From Tamlana sp. I1 (GTDB taxonomy: Bacteria; Bacteroidota; Bacteroidia; Flavobacteriales; Flavobacteriaceae), in NCBI RefSeq assembly GCF_015355625.1, contig NZ_JACLAF010000005.1, positions 124,001 through 188,000 of the forward strand: DNA of 64,000 bases, read 5' to 3'. Under the pieces are notes generated by a model. That model searched no databases. It saw only the letters and a list, made by a program, of their open reading frames with translations, and was not told the origin of the DNA. The translations under genes and the position numbers were made by a program. Positions 55,127-63,948 of the stretch are shown here, piece after piece (position 1 is the first letter of the stretch; each line of letters begins with the position of its first letter).

Positions 55127-55175
55127 CACCTAACCTCCCATTTCGACTGCGCGCAATGCAGGCTTAGGGAGGAAA
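55127..55175. repeat. GGAGG-type repeat, mirror copy of 43216-43280
   Basis: CCTAACCTCCCATTTCGACTG, then GCAATGCAGGCTTAGGGAGG. It is the reverse complement of the element before the sulfite reductase gene. The two are inserted in opposite orientation. Confidence 0.7.
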
Positions 55176-55261
55176 ACTAGAAAGAAAAGAAAAAAGTATA
55201 AAATAATAACACATATCCCGTAACAGTTTCCCTCCTTTGGAGGGATTAAGGGAGGCCTCTT

Positions 55262-56218
55262 ATGAAAGTAACAGATCACATTAAAAAAGCAAACGGTAAA
55301 ACATTATTTTCTTTTGAAGTTATTCCGCCTCAAAAAGGAAAAAACATTCAAGATTTATACAATAATATCGATCCGTTAATGGAGTTTAATCCGCCATTTA
55401 TAGACGTCACGACTTCTAGAGAAGAATATGTGTATGTCGATAGAGGTAATGGTTTATTGGACAAGCGCATCACGCGTATGCGTCCGGGAACCGTGGGTAT
55501 TTGTGCGTCTATCATGCATAAATATAAGGTGGATGCCATTCCGCACTTGCTTTGTGGTGGATTTACTAAAGAAGAAACCGAATATGTGTTGGTGGATTGC
55601 CATTATTTAGGGATTGATAATGTGGTGGCTTTACGTGGTGATGCAAGAAAAGACGAATCGTATTTCGTGCCAACCGAGGGCGGAAACGCTTTTGCTAGCG
55701 AATTGGTTCAGCAAATTTCAAATTTGAATAAAGGACAGTATCTCCATGACGATATTAAAGTAGAACACAATTACGATTTTTGTGTGGGTGTTGCTGGATA
55801 TCCTGAAAAACACATGGAATCTCCGTCCTTAAATACCGATTTAAAACGCTTAAAAGCTAAGGTGGATGCGGGAGCTGATTATGTGGTGACCCAAATGTTT
55901 TTTGATAATAAAAAGTACTTTGAGTTTGTAGATAAAGCACGTGAAATTGGTATTACGGTGCCTATTATTCCGGGAATCAAACCGATTGCTGTAAAACGTC
56001 ATTTACAAATATTACCTCAAGTTTTTAAAATTGACTTGCCAGAAACGTTAATTGAAGCCGTAGAAGGGTGTAAGGATAATAAAGCCGTGCGCCAGGTGGG
56101 CATAGAATTTGCCATTCAGCAGTCTAAAGAATTAAGAGATGCAGGTGTGCCATTTTTACATTATTATTCTATGGGAAAAAGTGATAATGTACACGCTATA
56201 GCTAAGGCATTGTTTTAA
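55262..56218 (+). CDS. metF: 5,10-methylenetetrahydrofolate reductase
   Basis: FAD enzyme that supplies methyl-tetrahydrofolate to MetH. FSFEVIPPQKGKN (about residue 17, with the catalytic Glu), DVTTSREEY, ALRGDAR (about 120), the VGVAGYPEKH motif (about 172) and TQMFFDNKKYFEF (about 217) are standard. 318 residues. It is separated from metH2 by the repeat region. GGGAGG from a repeat ends six bases before its ATG. Confidence 0.96.
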   Translation: MKVTDHIKKANGKTLFSFEVIPPQKGKNIQDLYNNIDPLMEFNPPFIDVTTSREEYVYVDRGNGLLDKRITRMRPGTVGICASIMHKYKVDAIPHLLCGGFTKEETEYVLVDCHYLGIDNVVALRGDARKDESYFVPTEGGNAFASELVQQISNLNKGQYLHDDIKVEHNYDFCVGVAGYPEKHMESPSLNTDLKRLKAKVDAGADYVVTQMFFDNKKYFEFVDKAREIGITVPIIPGIKPIAVKRHLQILPQVFKIDLPETLIEAVEGCKDNKAVRQVGIEFAIQQSKELRDAGVPFLHYYSMGKSDNVHAIAKALF

Positions 56219-56253
56219 AATTAACTTACATTTGCGGTTTACAAAACCCATTG

Positions 56254-57351
56254 ATGAAGTTTTATTTTACCTGCTTTTTTTGCTTAGTTTTTATTGTTGG
56301 TTTTTCACAAGAAAAAACAAAAACATCAACACTTGATATTAGTTATTTTCGAGGGAATATTGCCGAACACAATTCAGACATCGCGCATTTAATTCAAGGG
56401 CATCCTGAAGGCTTTATTTTAAGTTGGAACAGGAAAACTTTTGGGTTTAACGACTGGGAACAACGCTACAATTATCCGGATTACGGGGTGACTTACGCTT
56501 ACCAAAACATGAAGAATGATGTTTTAGGAAACGTGGCTTCGCTGTATGCTCATTACAATTTTTACTTTTTTAAGCGCAACTTAATGTTTCGTTTGGGGCA
56601 GGGTTTAGGCTATACCGAAAATCCATACGATAAAGAACAAAACTACCGCAATATCGCCTACGGTACACATTTAATGAGTAGTACTTTTGTAATGTTAAAT
56701 TATAAAAAGGAACGCATTTTTGATAGGTTTGGTTTGCAGGCAGGGTTTTCCTTAATACACTACTCTAACGCGAATGTGAAAGCGCCCAATGCGAGTACTA
56801 ATTCTATTACGCTTAATTTAGGTTTGGTTTATAATATTGATGAACAACCTTTGGAATACCAACATACGTTAGCCGAAAACGACGGCAAATTCACAGAACC
56901 CATAAAATTCAATTTGGTTTTTAGAACGGGTATTAATGAAAGTGATGTTGTAGGTAGCGGACAGTTTCCGTTTTATGTGTTTTCAGGTTATGCTGATAAA
57001 CGTATTACCAGAAAAAGTGCTTTGCAATTAGGAACCGATGTGTTCTTTTCAAATTTCTTAAAAGAATTAATTTACTATAAATCTGTTTCATTCCCTGAAG
57101 AAAATGTTTCGGGAGATGAAGATTATAAACGGGTTGGAATTTTTGCTGGCCACGAGCTGTTTATAAACAAAACGTCTATTGTCACTCAGTTTGGGTATTA
57201 TGTGTATTACCCTTACGATTTTGAAGGTCAGACTTATTTAAGATTGGGATTAAAGCGTTATTTTGGTAAAAAATGGTTTGCTGCAGTAACTTTAAAATCG
57301 CACGGAGCCAAGGCTGAAGCGGTAGAATTTGGAGGAGGAATTAGGTTATGA
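56254..57351 (+). CDS. PagL-like acyloxyacyl hydrolase, outer-membrane beta-barrel
   Basis: 365 residues with a signal peptide (FYFTCFFCLVFIVGFSQ) and alternating beta strands. The HYSNANVKAPN segment (about residue 171) matches the His-Ser pair of PagL lipid A 3-O-deacylases, and the C-terminal strand FGGGIRL is barrel-like. About twice PagL length, as in Bacteroidota members. I chose ATG 56254, since the TTG three bases earlier adds one residue only. It overlaps the next gene by four bases (ATGA). Confidence 0.78.
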   Translation: MKFYFTCFFCLVFIVGFSQEKTKTSTLDISYFRGNIAEHNSDIAHLIQGHPEGFILSWNRKTFGFNDWEQRYNYPDYGVTYAYQNMKNDVLGNVASLYAHYNFYFFKRNLMFRLGQGLGYTENPYDKEQNYRNIAYGTHLMSSTFVMLNYKKERIFDRFGLQAGFSLIHYSNANVKAPNASTNSITLNLGLVYNIDEQPLEYQHTLAENDGKFTEPIKFNLVFRTGINESDVVGSGQFPFYVFSGYADKRITRKSALQLGTDVFFSNFLKELIYYKSVSFPEENVSGDEDYKRVGIFAGHELFINKTSIVTQFGYYVYYPYDFEGQTYLRLGLKRYFGKKWFAAVTLKSHGAKAEAVEFGGGIRL

Positions 57352-58094
57352 GAAAAATAGTTTACATCGTATTTTTAATGATAGCTTTTGCTTGCGATAG
57401 CGAATCTGCCAACGATTGTTTTCAAACGGCAGGCACCATTATTCAAAAAGAAATTCAAGTTGATGTTTTTGATAAAATTTTTGTAAATCGAGATATCGAG
57501 CTTGTAATAAAGGAAGGTCCCGAACAAAAAGTACTTATTGAAACAGGTAAAAATTTAATGCCAGATGTTACTGCTGAAGTTTTGGAAGGGAAATTAACTT
57601 TAACCGATAACAACACTTGTAATTATGTACGCGATTACGGCATTACTAAAGTTTATATTACGTCGCCTAACCTTACTGAAGTTAGAAGTTCTACGCAGTT
57701 TGACATCCGTTCCGATGGCGTTTTAACCTATCCAACGATTGCCTTTTTGTCTGAAGATTATGGTGTGCCAGGCTCTTATACAAACGCCAATTTTTATCTA
57801 ACTATCGATAACGATAATTTGCGTTTTGTATTTAATAACCTGTCTAATGCTTATGTAACTGGACAAACAAATGCTTTGAATGTGTTATTAGCTTCGGGAA
57901 CCTCGCGTTTTGAAGGTCGCGAACTCGTAGCCCAAAAAATAAACGTTAATAACCGAAGTGCTAACGACATTATAATAAACCCGCAACAGGAAATTAAAGG
58001 TAAAATCTCTGGTACGGGCAATGTTATTTCTGTTAATAAACCTGCAATTGTTGAGGTTGAAGAAGTTTATAAAGGGCGATTAATTTTTGAGTAG
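57348..58094 (+). CDS. DUF2807 (head GIN) lipoprotein
   Basis: 248 residues. Signal with lipobox AFAC (Cys 16). The rest is a repetitive beta structure: FDKIFVNRDIELVIKEGPEQKVLIETGKNL is the typical DUF2807 start, followed by VRSSTQFDIRSDG and ISGTGNVISVNKP. The family is a putative auto-transporter adhesin head domain widespread in Bacteroidota, with no defined activity. It is coupled with the PagL-like gene. Confidence 0.85.
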   Translation: MRKIVYIVFLMIAFACDSESANDCFQTAGTIIQKEIQVDVFDKIFVNRDIELVIKEGPEQKVLIETGKNLMPDVTAEVLEGKLTLTDNNTCNYVRDYGITKVYITSPNLTEVRSSTQFDIRSDGVLTYPTIAFLSEDYGVPGSYTNANFYLTIDNDNLRFVFNNLSNAYVTGQTNALNVLLASGTSRFEGRELVAQKINVNNRSANDIIINPQQEIKGKISGTGNVISVNKPAIVEVEEVYKGRLIFE

Positions 58095-58152
58095 GTTTAT
58101 AGTGAAGACAGACTGTAAATTTAGACATAAAAAAACTTTACTTCGTAGACCA

Positions 58153-58313
58153 ATACCAATTATGATTTAAAAGGGGGCCTAAATAATTTGGAATATATTG
58201 GGTTCATATGAAATACAAAATCAAAGCATAGCTGCGCTACGGTTTTATTTTTTATTGAAATATGAGTTTAATAGAAACAAATTATAGGGTTCATTTTAGG
58301 TTATAATTGGTAT
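58153..58313. mobile_element. MITE-like element with 11-bp perfect terminal inverted repeats
   Basis: ATACCAATTAT (58153-58163) and ATAATTGGTAT (58303-58313) are exact reverse complements. The 161-base interior is non-coding and contains GCATAGC.GCTACGG and paired GGTTCAT/CATATGAA motifs. I recall near-identical interior sequence as a dispersed flavobacterial repeat. No target-site duplication is evident. Confidence 0.6.
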
Positions 58314-58346
58314 AGTTCAAATAACAGAAGTAAAGGCTTTTATGGT

Positions 58347-58943
58347 TTATAATATTGGGGATTCCGTGAAGTTAGTTTCAAATCTTAATACAATATCATC
58401 TTTGGCTTTGATAGTTCCCATTAACCTTTTTGGAGGTGTTAGGTTAAAGCTAGATAGTTTTAATTTTGTGTTTCCTGCAAGGGTTACATTTCCTTTTTTT
58501 ATGTCCACATTAAAATCTAACGGTATCGTTTTACTGGTTCCTGCAATGACCAAATTGCCTATGGCCTGGACAGCAAATTGACCATTTCCTTTAGGGGTTA
58601 CATTGGTCACTTCGCTTAAGGTAAATAAAATGTATTTGTATTGATCTGATTTTAGCGTCTCCGTTGCTGTTTCAGTTATTCCTAGTTTTACTCCCTTTAA
58701 ACTTTCGGCTGATACAGTAAGTGATAAGTGGGTAATGTCACTAGACTCTAAATCATTAAAACGAATAGAACCATTTTTAGTTTTAGCATCTACTTTCCAA
58801 CCATGCAGATTAGAACTTCCAAATACTGTAAGATGCGATTCTTGATTTTCAAGCTGTAACATTTGTGCTTGAGAGAAATTCATAGTAAAACCTACTACAA
58901 CGATTAAGCTTACTAGTCTATTTATAATATTTTGCGTATTCAT
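58347..58943 (-). CDS. YceI-family protein (secreted)
   Basis: 198 residues with a signal peptide (LIVVVGFTMNFSQA). The lipocalin-like YceI barrel follows: ESHLTVFGSSNLHGWKVDAKTKNG and LDFNVDIKKGNVTLAGNTKLKLSSFN. The family binds polyisoprenoid or amphiphilic molecules in the periplasm. It is transcribed alone, convergent with the DUF2807 gene. Its start ATG is at 58943. Confidence 0.87.
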   Translation of the reverse strand: MNTQNIINRLVSLIVVVGFTMNFSQAQMLQLENQESHLTVFGSSNLHGWKVDAKTKNGSIRFNDLESSDITHLSLTVSAESLKGVKLGITETATETLKSDQYKYILFTLSEVTNVTPKGNGQFAVQAIGNLVIAGTSKTIPLDFNVDIKKGNVTLAGNTKLKLSSFNLTPPKRLMGTIKAKDDIVLRFETNFTESPIL

Positions 58944-59210
58944 GAGTTAATGGGTTTAGATTATGATGCAAATATCTAAACTTTGAAATTATCATATTAT
59001 GATTTTTATCATGTTTTAGTTGTTATATTCGTAATTTAAGATAAATTTTTCTCTTATTTTTGAGAATTACATAATTTAAAGTCTTTTTTAATTTAAGCAC
59101 TGTGTGTTAATGGTTTATAAGATAAGCTATTTGTATTGTTTTTGAAATGACAACAAGTGGAAATAAAATGAATGTAAAATCAGTTTGCCATGACAAGTAT
59201 TGGAGCGTAA

Positions 59211-59236
59211 AATATAAACAAAATTGTTTATATTTG
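59211..59236 (+). promoter_or_regulatory. Promoter and palindromic operator of the AbiEii module
   Basis: AATATAAACA (59211-59220) and TGTTTATATT (59225-59234) are exact inverted arms around AAAT. TATATTTG (59229-59236) matches TAnnTTTG and overlaps the right arm. Transcription would start near 59242, next to the GTG at 59241, so the mRNA is probably leaderless. This is a typical layout for an autorepressed antitoxin. Confidence 0.65.
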
Positions 59237-59240
59237 TACT

Positions 59241-59732
59241 GTGAATAAGTTTATAGAGAAATACAAAGGCATTCACCCTGGTTTTATACTTGAAAGGGAG
59301 TTGCAAAAACGTATGATTCGTCAGCGTCCATTTGCCTTATCCATAAATGAACACCCACAAACACTTAATGCTATAATAAAAGGAAAAAGAAGTCTAAATA
59401 TTCCTCTAGCGTTAAAAATTGAAGAAAAGTTAGGTATAGAGGAAGGCACTTTCTCTATACTCCAAACTTTTTATGATATTGTTTCAACAAAGAAAAAAAT
59501 CAGCTCTAATACCCCTAACTTATCCGTTTTAAGAAAGGCGCTATTTTGGGATACCGATATTTCAAAAATAGATTGGAACAGGCAATTTAAGGCTGTTATT
59601 CATAGAGTTTTTGAACGTGGTAACGACACTGAAAAAAATGAAATTCGCCGTTTTTATGGTGTGAAGAAAGTGGAAGCTGTACTATCTGCTAAAACAAGAG
59701 CACCCTATTCAGTTTCTCATTTAAAAACTTAA
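59241..59732 (+). CDS. HigA/XRE-like antitoxin with DUF6922-like C-terminal domain
   Basis: 163 residues. The N-terminal helix-turn-helix (residues 8-75) has HigA hallmarks: IHPGFILERELQKR, then NEHPQTLNAIIKGKRSLNIPLALKIEEKLGI. The C-terminal part (about 95-163, LFWDTDISKIDWNRQFKAVIHRVFERG) resembles DUF6922 and is not in standard AbiEi. It starts with GTG at 59241. It lies nine bases before an AbiEii-type toxin gene and probably neutralises it and represses the promoter. Confidence 0.78.
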   Translation: MNKFIEKYKGIHPGFILERELQKRMIRQRPFALSINEHPQTLNAIIKGKRSLNIPLALKIEEKLGIEEGTFSILQTFYDIVSTKKKISSNTPNLSVLRKALFWDTDISKIDWNRQFKAVIHRVFERGNDTEKNEIRRFYGVKKVEAVLSAKTRAPYSVSHLKT

Positions 59733-59741
59733 TATTTGTAG

Positions 59742-60398
59742 ATGCTTCATTATAATACCGTAAATGATTTACTAAAAAAGGTCTTGACTCTATTAATGTC
59801 TGCTAAGGAATTTGAATCGTTTAGATTAGTTGGAGGAACAGCTTTAAGTTTGCAAATAGGACATCGAGAATCTATTGATATAGATTTATTTAGTGACCTC
59901 CCATATGGGACAATTGATTTTGATGTTATACAAAGTTTTTTGGAATATAATTTTGCTTACGTAGACCACTTGAAAGTTGTTCCCGTGGCTTTGGGGAAAT
60001 CCTATTTCATAGGAACAGATTCCGAAAACACCATAAAACTAGATGTATTTTATACTGACCCATTTATCCAATTGCCACTTATTGAAGATGGTGTTCGAAT
60101 GGCTACTCTGGAAGAAATTTCAGCCATGAAACTAGATGTCATCCAAAGAGGTGGCAGAAAAAAAGATTTTTGGGATTTGCATGAGTTATTCAATTTTTAT
60201 AGTTTAAATATCATGTTGGATTTGCACAAACAGCGTTATCCCCACACCCATGAACATAAATTAATTCTAAAGAATTTGATTGAATTCGAAAATGCTGATG
60301 ATGACTTTGACCCCATTTGTTTTTTAGGAAAGCACTGGGAGTTTATAAAAGAGGATATTACGGATATACTAAATATTTATATTAAAAATAAAACCTAA
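59742..60398 (+). CDS. AbiEii/AbiGii-family nucleotidyltransferase toxin
   Basis: 218 residues. The nucleotidyltransferase core is FRLVGGTALSLQIGHRESIDIDLFSD (residues about 27-52; GG, then DxD). IKLDVFY holds a further Asp, and EISAMKLDVIQRGGRKKDFWDL (about 126) holds the conserved K..R..KD..D motif. All the family's catalytic positions are present. It works as the toxin of a type IV-like AbiE system in phage defence or plasmid maintenance. The partner antitoxin is of a different type from canonical AbiEi. Confidence 0.85.
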   Translation: MLHYNTVNDLLKKVLTLLMSAKEFESFRLVGGTALSLQIGHRESIDIDLFSDLPYGTIDFDVIQSFLEYNFAYVDHLKVVPVALGKSYFIGTDSENTIKLDVFYTDPFIQLPLIEDGVRMATLEEISAMKLDVIQRGGRKKDFWDLHELFNFYSLNIMLDLHKQRYPHTHEHKLILKNLIEFENADDDFDPICFLGKHWEFIKEDITDILNIYIKNKT

Positions 60399-60481
60399 GT
60401 AAGTCCGTTTAGTCTCTTTTTTGAATAAAAAAACATCTTCTAGATGTCTGATATTGTTAATATATGCTATAACCAAAAAAG

Positions 60482-60514
60482 AAACCCGCAACTAAAATGT
60501 TTAGCTGCGGGTTT
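60482..60514 (-). terminator. Bidirectional terminator between the AbiEii gene and ackA
   Basis: AAACCCGCA (60482-60490) and TGCGGGTTT (60506-60514) form a 9-bp stem. On the minus strand it is followed by CTTTTTTGG, on the plus strand by ATTATG, so it mainly ends ackA. Confidence 0.8.
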
Positions 60515-60567
60515 ATTATGTAGGATTGCTCTATGCTACAAAATGATGTAAAATCAGTTTGAGATGA

Positions 60568-61755
60568 TTAATTTTCGAATAAATCAACCGATTGTTTTGC
60601 GATTTCTAGTTCTTCATTAGTTGGAATCACTAAAATTTTAGCTTTTGATGTAGGCAAGTTAATCTCACGAATCTCACCAGATCGTTTCGCGTTTTCTTCT
60701 TTGTTTAATTCTAATCCGAAGAAATCCATATCTTCACATACCATTTCTCGAACCAAATCAGAATTTTCACCAATTCCAGCCGTGAAAACGATAGCATCTA
60801 ATCCGTTTAATACCGCAGCGTAGCTACCAATGTATTTTTTAATGCGGTAAGTGTTCATGGCTAATGCTAATTGACAATCTGTATTGCCCTTTTCAGCTTC
60901 AGCTTGAATATCTCTTAAATCGCTATATCCTGTTAAACCAAGCATACCACTTTTCTTTTGTAAAAGGGTGTTGATCTCATCTAAAGAATAATTCAGCTTT
61001 TTAGCTAAATAGAAGATGATGGATTGATCGATATCACCAGAACGCGTTCCCATAATTAACCCGTTAACAGGGGAGAAGCCTAATGAGTGATCGATACATT
61101 TTCCGTCTTTTACAGCCGACATGCTACAACCATTACCTAAGTGAATGGTAATGACATTTGAAGCTTTTTTGCCTAAATATTCGGTAGCTTTTTCTGAAAC
61201 ATATTTATGACTGGTGCCATGGAATCCGTATAAACGAATGCTATGTTCGTCTGAATAGGCTTTAGGAATCGCATATAAATACGCTTTCTCAGGAATAGAT
61301 TGGTGGAAAGCCGTATCGAAAACCGCCACTTGCTTTGCGTTAGGGAAAATAGCTTCAGCGACTTCAATACCCTCTAAATTTGCAGGGTTGTGAAGCGGTG
61401 CTAATGAAATTAAAGCTTTTATTTTTTCTTTAACTTCTGTGGTAATTTCAGTGGTGTCACTAAAATATTTTCCGCCGTGTACCACACGATGTCCTACTAC
61501 AGCAATATCGTCGGTCGATTTAATAATGCCCGTTTCGGCATCTAATAATTGTTTTGCTACTAACTCTAATCCTACTTTGTGATTAGGGATAGCAGTGACA
61601 AGATCTACAGAATCTTTGTCGGTTTTATATTTAAAAATGGCATCATCTAAACCAATACGTTCAATAATTCCTGAACATAAAATGGTTTCTTCTGGCATTG
61701 AAATTAATTGATACTTTAGGGATGAACTCCCAGAATTTAAAACTAATACTTGCAT
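60568..61755 (-). CDS. ackA: Acetate kinase
   Basis: Makes ATP and acetate from acetyl phosphate. VLVLNSGSSSLKYQL at the N-terminus, GHRVVHGG (about residue 87), FDTAFHQSIP (about 146) and the HLGNGCSM adenine/phosphate motif (about 206) are standard. I chose ATG 61755 (395 residues). The longer frame to 61821 overlaps pta and adds a Tyr/Ser-rich tail. It starts two bases after the pta stop. Confidence 0.96.
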   Translation of the reverse strand: MQVLVLNSGSSSLKYQLISMPEETILCSGIIERIGLDDAIFKYKTDKDSVDLVTAIPNHKVGLELVAKQLLDAETGIIKSTDDIAVVGHRVVHGGKYFSDTTEITTEVKEKIKALISLAPLHNPANLEGIEVAEAIFPNAKQVAVFDTAFHQSIPEKAYLYAIPKAYSDEHSIRLYGFHGTSHKYVSEKATEYLGKKASNVITIHLGNGCSMSAVKDGKCIDHSLGFSPVNGLIMGTRSGDIDQSIIFYLAKKLNYSLDEINTLLQKKSGMLGLTGYSDLRDIQAEAEKGNTDCQLALAMNTYRIKKYIGSYAAVLNGLDAIVFTAGIGENSDLVREMVCEDMDFFGLELNKEENAKRSGEIREINLPTSKAKILVIPTNEELEIAKQSVDLFEN

Positions 61756-61757
61756 TG

Positions 61758-63848
61758 TTATATATCTTGAGCTTGAATAGCTGTTATTATTACTGTACTG
61801 TAAATATCGTCGGCAGTACAACCTCTACTTAAATCGTTAACCGGTTTGTTTAAACCTTGTAACATTGGGCCAATGGCTAAAGCGCCGGTTTCTCTTTGTA
61901 CGGCTTTGTAGGTGTTATTTCCTGTGTTTAAATCAGGGAAAATTAACACACTTGCTTGTCCGGCAACTTCAGAATCTGGTAATTTACTTTTACCAATACG
62001 CATGTCTACAGCTGCATCATACTGGATTGGGCCTTCAATTTTTAAGTTTGGAGCCTTTTCTTTTGCGATTTCGGTAGCGGTTCTCACTTTATCAACTTCT
62101 TCTCCTTTACCTGAAGATCCAGAAGAATAAGATAATAAGGCTACTTTAGGTTCTACACCAAAGTTTTGAGCCGTTTCAGCCGAAGAAATTGCAATTTCTG
62201 CTAACTGTTCAGCATTTGGGTTTGGGTTGATGGCACAATCACCAAAAATAGATACACGATCTTCTAAACACATAAAGAATACAGAAGACACAATATTTAC
62301 ACCTGGTTTTGTTTTAATAAATTGTAACGCAGGTCTTAAAGTGTGTTGTGTGGTGTGAACTGCACCAGAAACCATACCGTCGGCATGACCTTTATAAATC
62401 ATCATGGTTGCGAAATATGAAACATCGCACATGGTATCTTTAGCCATTTGAAGGTTTACATTTTTATGTTTTCTTAGTTCGTAAAACGTGTTGGCGTAAT
62501 CTTCATAATGTTCCGATTGTTGCGGTGTAACCACATTAACATCCTTTAAATCTAAAGGAATATCGTTTCTAGTAATAATTTCTTGAATTTTATCTTTTTC
62601 ACCAATTAAAGTTAAATCTACCACATGGGCATCAATTAATCGGGCTGCTGCTTTTAAAACACGCTCGTCGTAACCTTCTGGTAAAACAATGTGTTTTTTG
62701 TTTTTTAAAGCACGTTGCAATAAATTATATTGAAACATTCTTGGTGTGAAAATTTCAGATTTAAAGGTGATTAAATCATTTGCCAATTTATTGGTATCCA
62801 CGTGTTTTTCAAAAGTAGCAATAGCCGTTTCTATTTTTTCAACATTATCGGCGTAAATTTTAGTTCTAATTTTACCAATTTTGTTGGTGATAGAGAAAGT
62901 ACCTTCTTTAGCGCTAATAATTGGCACCACGCTTGAAAGTCCTTCTACTAACCGTAAAATAGTGTCTTCTGGAATTAAACCTCCAGTAAGTACAATGCCT
63001 GATACTTTAGGGTAGTTTTTGGAAATGTGCGCTTGCATACCCCCTAAAAGAATGTCGGCTCTATCGCCAGATGTAATAATTAAACAGTCGTCTTTTATAT
63101 GGTTTAAGAAATTACGCAATTGCATGGTACCAAGAATGGCACTATCCACTTGATTGTTTAGCATATCTTTACCAAGAAGTACTTCGCCATCCACTTGTTT
63201 AATGATTTCCTTGATGGTCGGGTTGGCTAAACTTGGAATTTTAGGGATTACAGTAATATCGGTATTTCCTCCAATTCTGTCTTTTAAAAGTGCTTTTAAG
63301 TCCTTAACATTTTCTGGAGCGACTTTATTAGCCATGATTGACAGTACGTCTACTTCTTCTTTAAAAGTATCGTAGGCCAATTGCATATTGTCTGCAATTT
63401 CAGAAATAATTAAATTATCGCCACGCGACACAAGAATGACTGGCAAACTTAAGTTTTTGGCGATAAGCGTATTGATGTCTAGTTCTATGCTTGAATTTTC
63501 ATGTGAAAAATCGGTGCCTTCAACTAAAATAAAATCAAAGCGTTCTTCTAGATATTTATATTTTCTAATAACTTCATCAATCACTTCTCCCGATTTTCCT
63601 TTGTTGTATAAATCAAGGACTTCACTTCGTTTAAAAGCGTATGTTTTTTTGTAGTTAATATCAATTTCAAAATAAGAAACCACTGTGTTGATGTGGTTGT
63701 CTGTTTCACCTTCTTCAGTGTCTTCAATTATAGGTCTGAAGTATCCTACTTTTGCTGTCTTTCCTAGTAACATGCGCATTAAACCTAATACGATAACAGA
63801 TTTTCCGCTGTTAGGTTCAATAGTTGCTACATAAATACCTTTACTCAT
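61758..63848 (-). CDS. pta: Phosphate acetyltransferase, long form
   Basis: Interconverts acetyl-CoA and acetyl phosphate. 696 residues in three parts: N-terminal BioD-like P-loop domain (ATIEPNSGKSVIVLGLM, residues 8-24), DRTGG domain (about 215-325) and catalytic PTA domain from about 370 (LPEGYDERVLKAAARLIDA, GDCAINPNPNAEQLAEIA). Same layout as E. coli Pta (714). First gene of the pta-ackA operon. Confidence 0.95.
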   Translation of the reverse strand: MSKGIYVATIEPNSGKSVIVLGLMRMLLGKTAKVGYFRPIIEDTEEGETDNHINTVVSYFEIDINYKKTYAFKRSEVLDLYNKGKSGEVIDEVIRKYKYLEERFDFILVEGTDFSHENSSIELDINTLIAKNLSLPVILVSRGDNLIISEIADNMQLAYDTFKEEVDVLSIMANKVAPENVKDLKALLKDRIGGNTDITVIPKIPSLANPTIKEIIKQVDGEVLLGKDMLNNQVDSAILGTMQLRNFLNHIKDDCLIITSGDRADILLGGMQAHISKNYPKVSGIVLTGGLIPEDTILRLVEGLSSVVPIISAKEGTFSITNKIGKIRTKIYADNVEKIETAIATFEKHVDTNKLANDLITFKSEIFTPRMFQYNLLQRALKNKKHIVLPEGYDERVLKAAARLIDAHVVDLTLIGEKDKIQEIITRNDIPLDLKDVNVVTPQQSEHYEDYANTFYELRKHKNVNLQMAKDTMCDVSYFATMMIYKGHADGMVSGAVHTTQHTLRPALQFIKTKPGVNIVSSVFFMCLEDRVSIFGDCAINPNPNAEQLAEIAISSAETAQNFGVEPKVALLSYSSGSSGKGEEVDKVRTATEIAKEKAPNLKIEGPIQYDAAVDMRIGKSKLPDSEVAGQASVLIFPDLNTGNNTYKAVQRETGALAIGPMLQGLNKPVNDLSRGCTADDIYSTVIITAIQAQDI

Positions 63849-63921
63849 GTTGTTTGTTTTCTAATTTAACAATGGTTAATTAATTCTAATTTTATTTAAA
63901 ATGAATGAATTATAGATTGCT

Positions 63922-63948
63922 AAAGGATTAATTCCTTTGGCAAAATTA
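63922..63948 (-). promoter_or_regulatory. pta-ackA promoter with adjacent dyad
   Basis: TAATTTTGC on the minus strand (63948-63940) is a perfect -7 element. The dyad AAAGGATTAATTCCTTT (63922-63938) covers the predicted start and could be an operator or a 5' hairpin. No clear -33 TTG was seen. Confidence 0.5.

Larger units (their letters stand above)
54366..55261. other. Repeat-rich spacer between metH2 and metF
   Basis: Almost 900 bases with no conserved gene. Contents in order: CTAACCTCCCCGAAGGGGAAG repeat (54369-54390), a 33-bp perfect palindrome AGACCTTTCAGG...CCTGAAAGGTCT (54527-54559) followed by a truncated structured element, a 28-codon frame (54731), a GAGCTTGTCGAAACC repeat (54897-54955), the same 33-bp palindrome (54967-54999) followed by structured element copy D, a CTAACCTCCC...GGGAGG repeat (55127-55175) and CCCTCC..GGAGGGATTAAGGGAGG (55218-55255) before metF. 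Confidence 0.75.

Noticed and set aside
58342-58581. 79-codon plus-strand frame under YceI
   Set aside because: Antisense to yceI, which has a signal peptide and a conserved fold.
61756-61821. Extended acetate kinase start
   Set aside because: The extra residues lie inside pta and are Tyr/Ser-rich. MQVLVLNSGSSS at 61755 is the family start.
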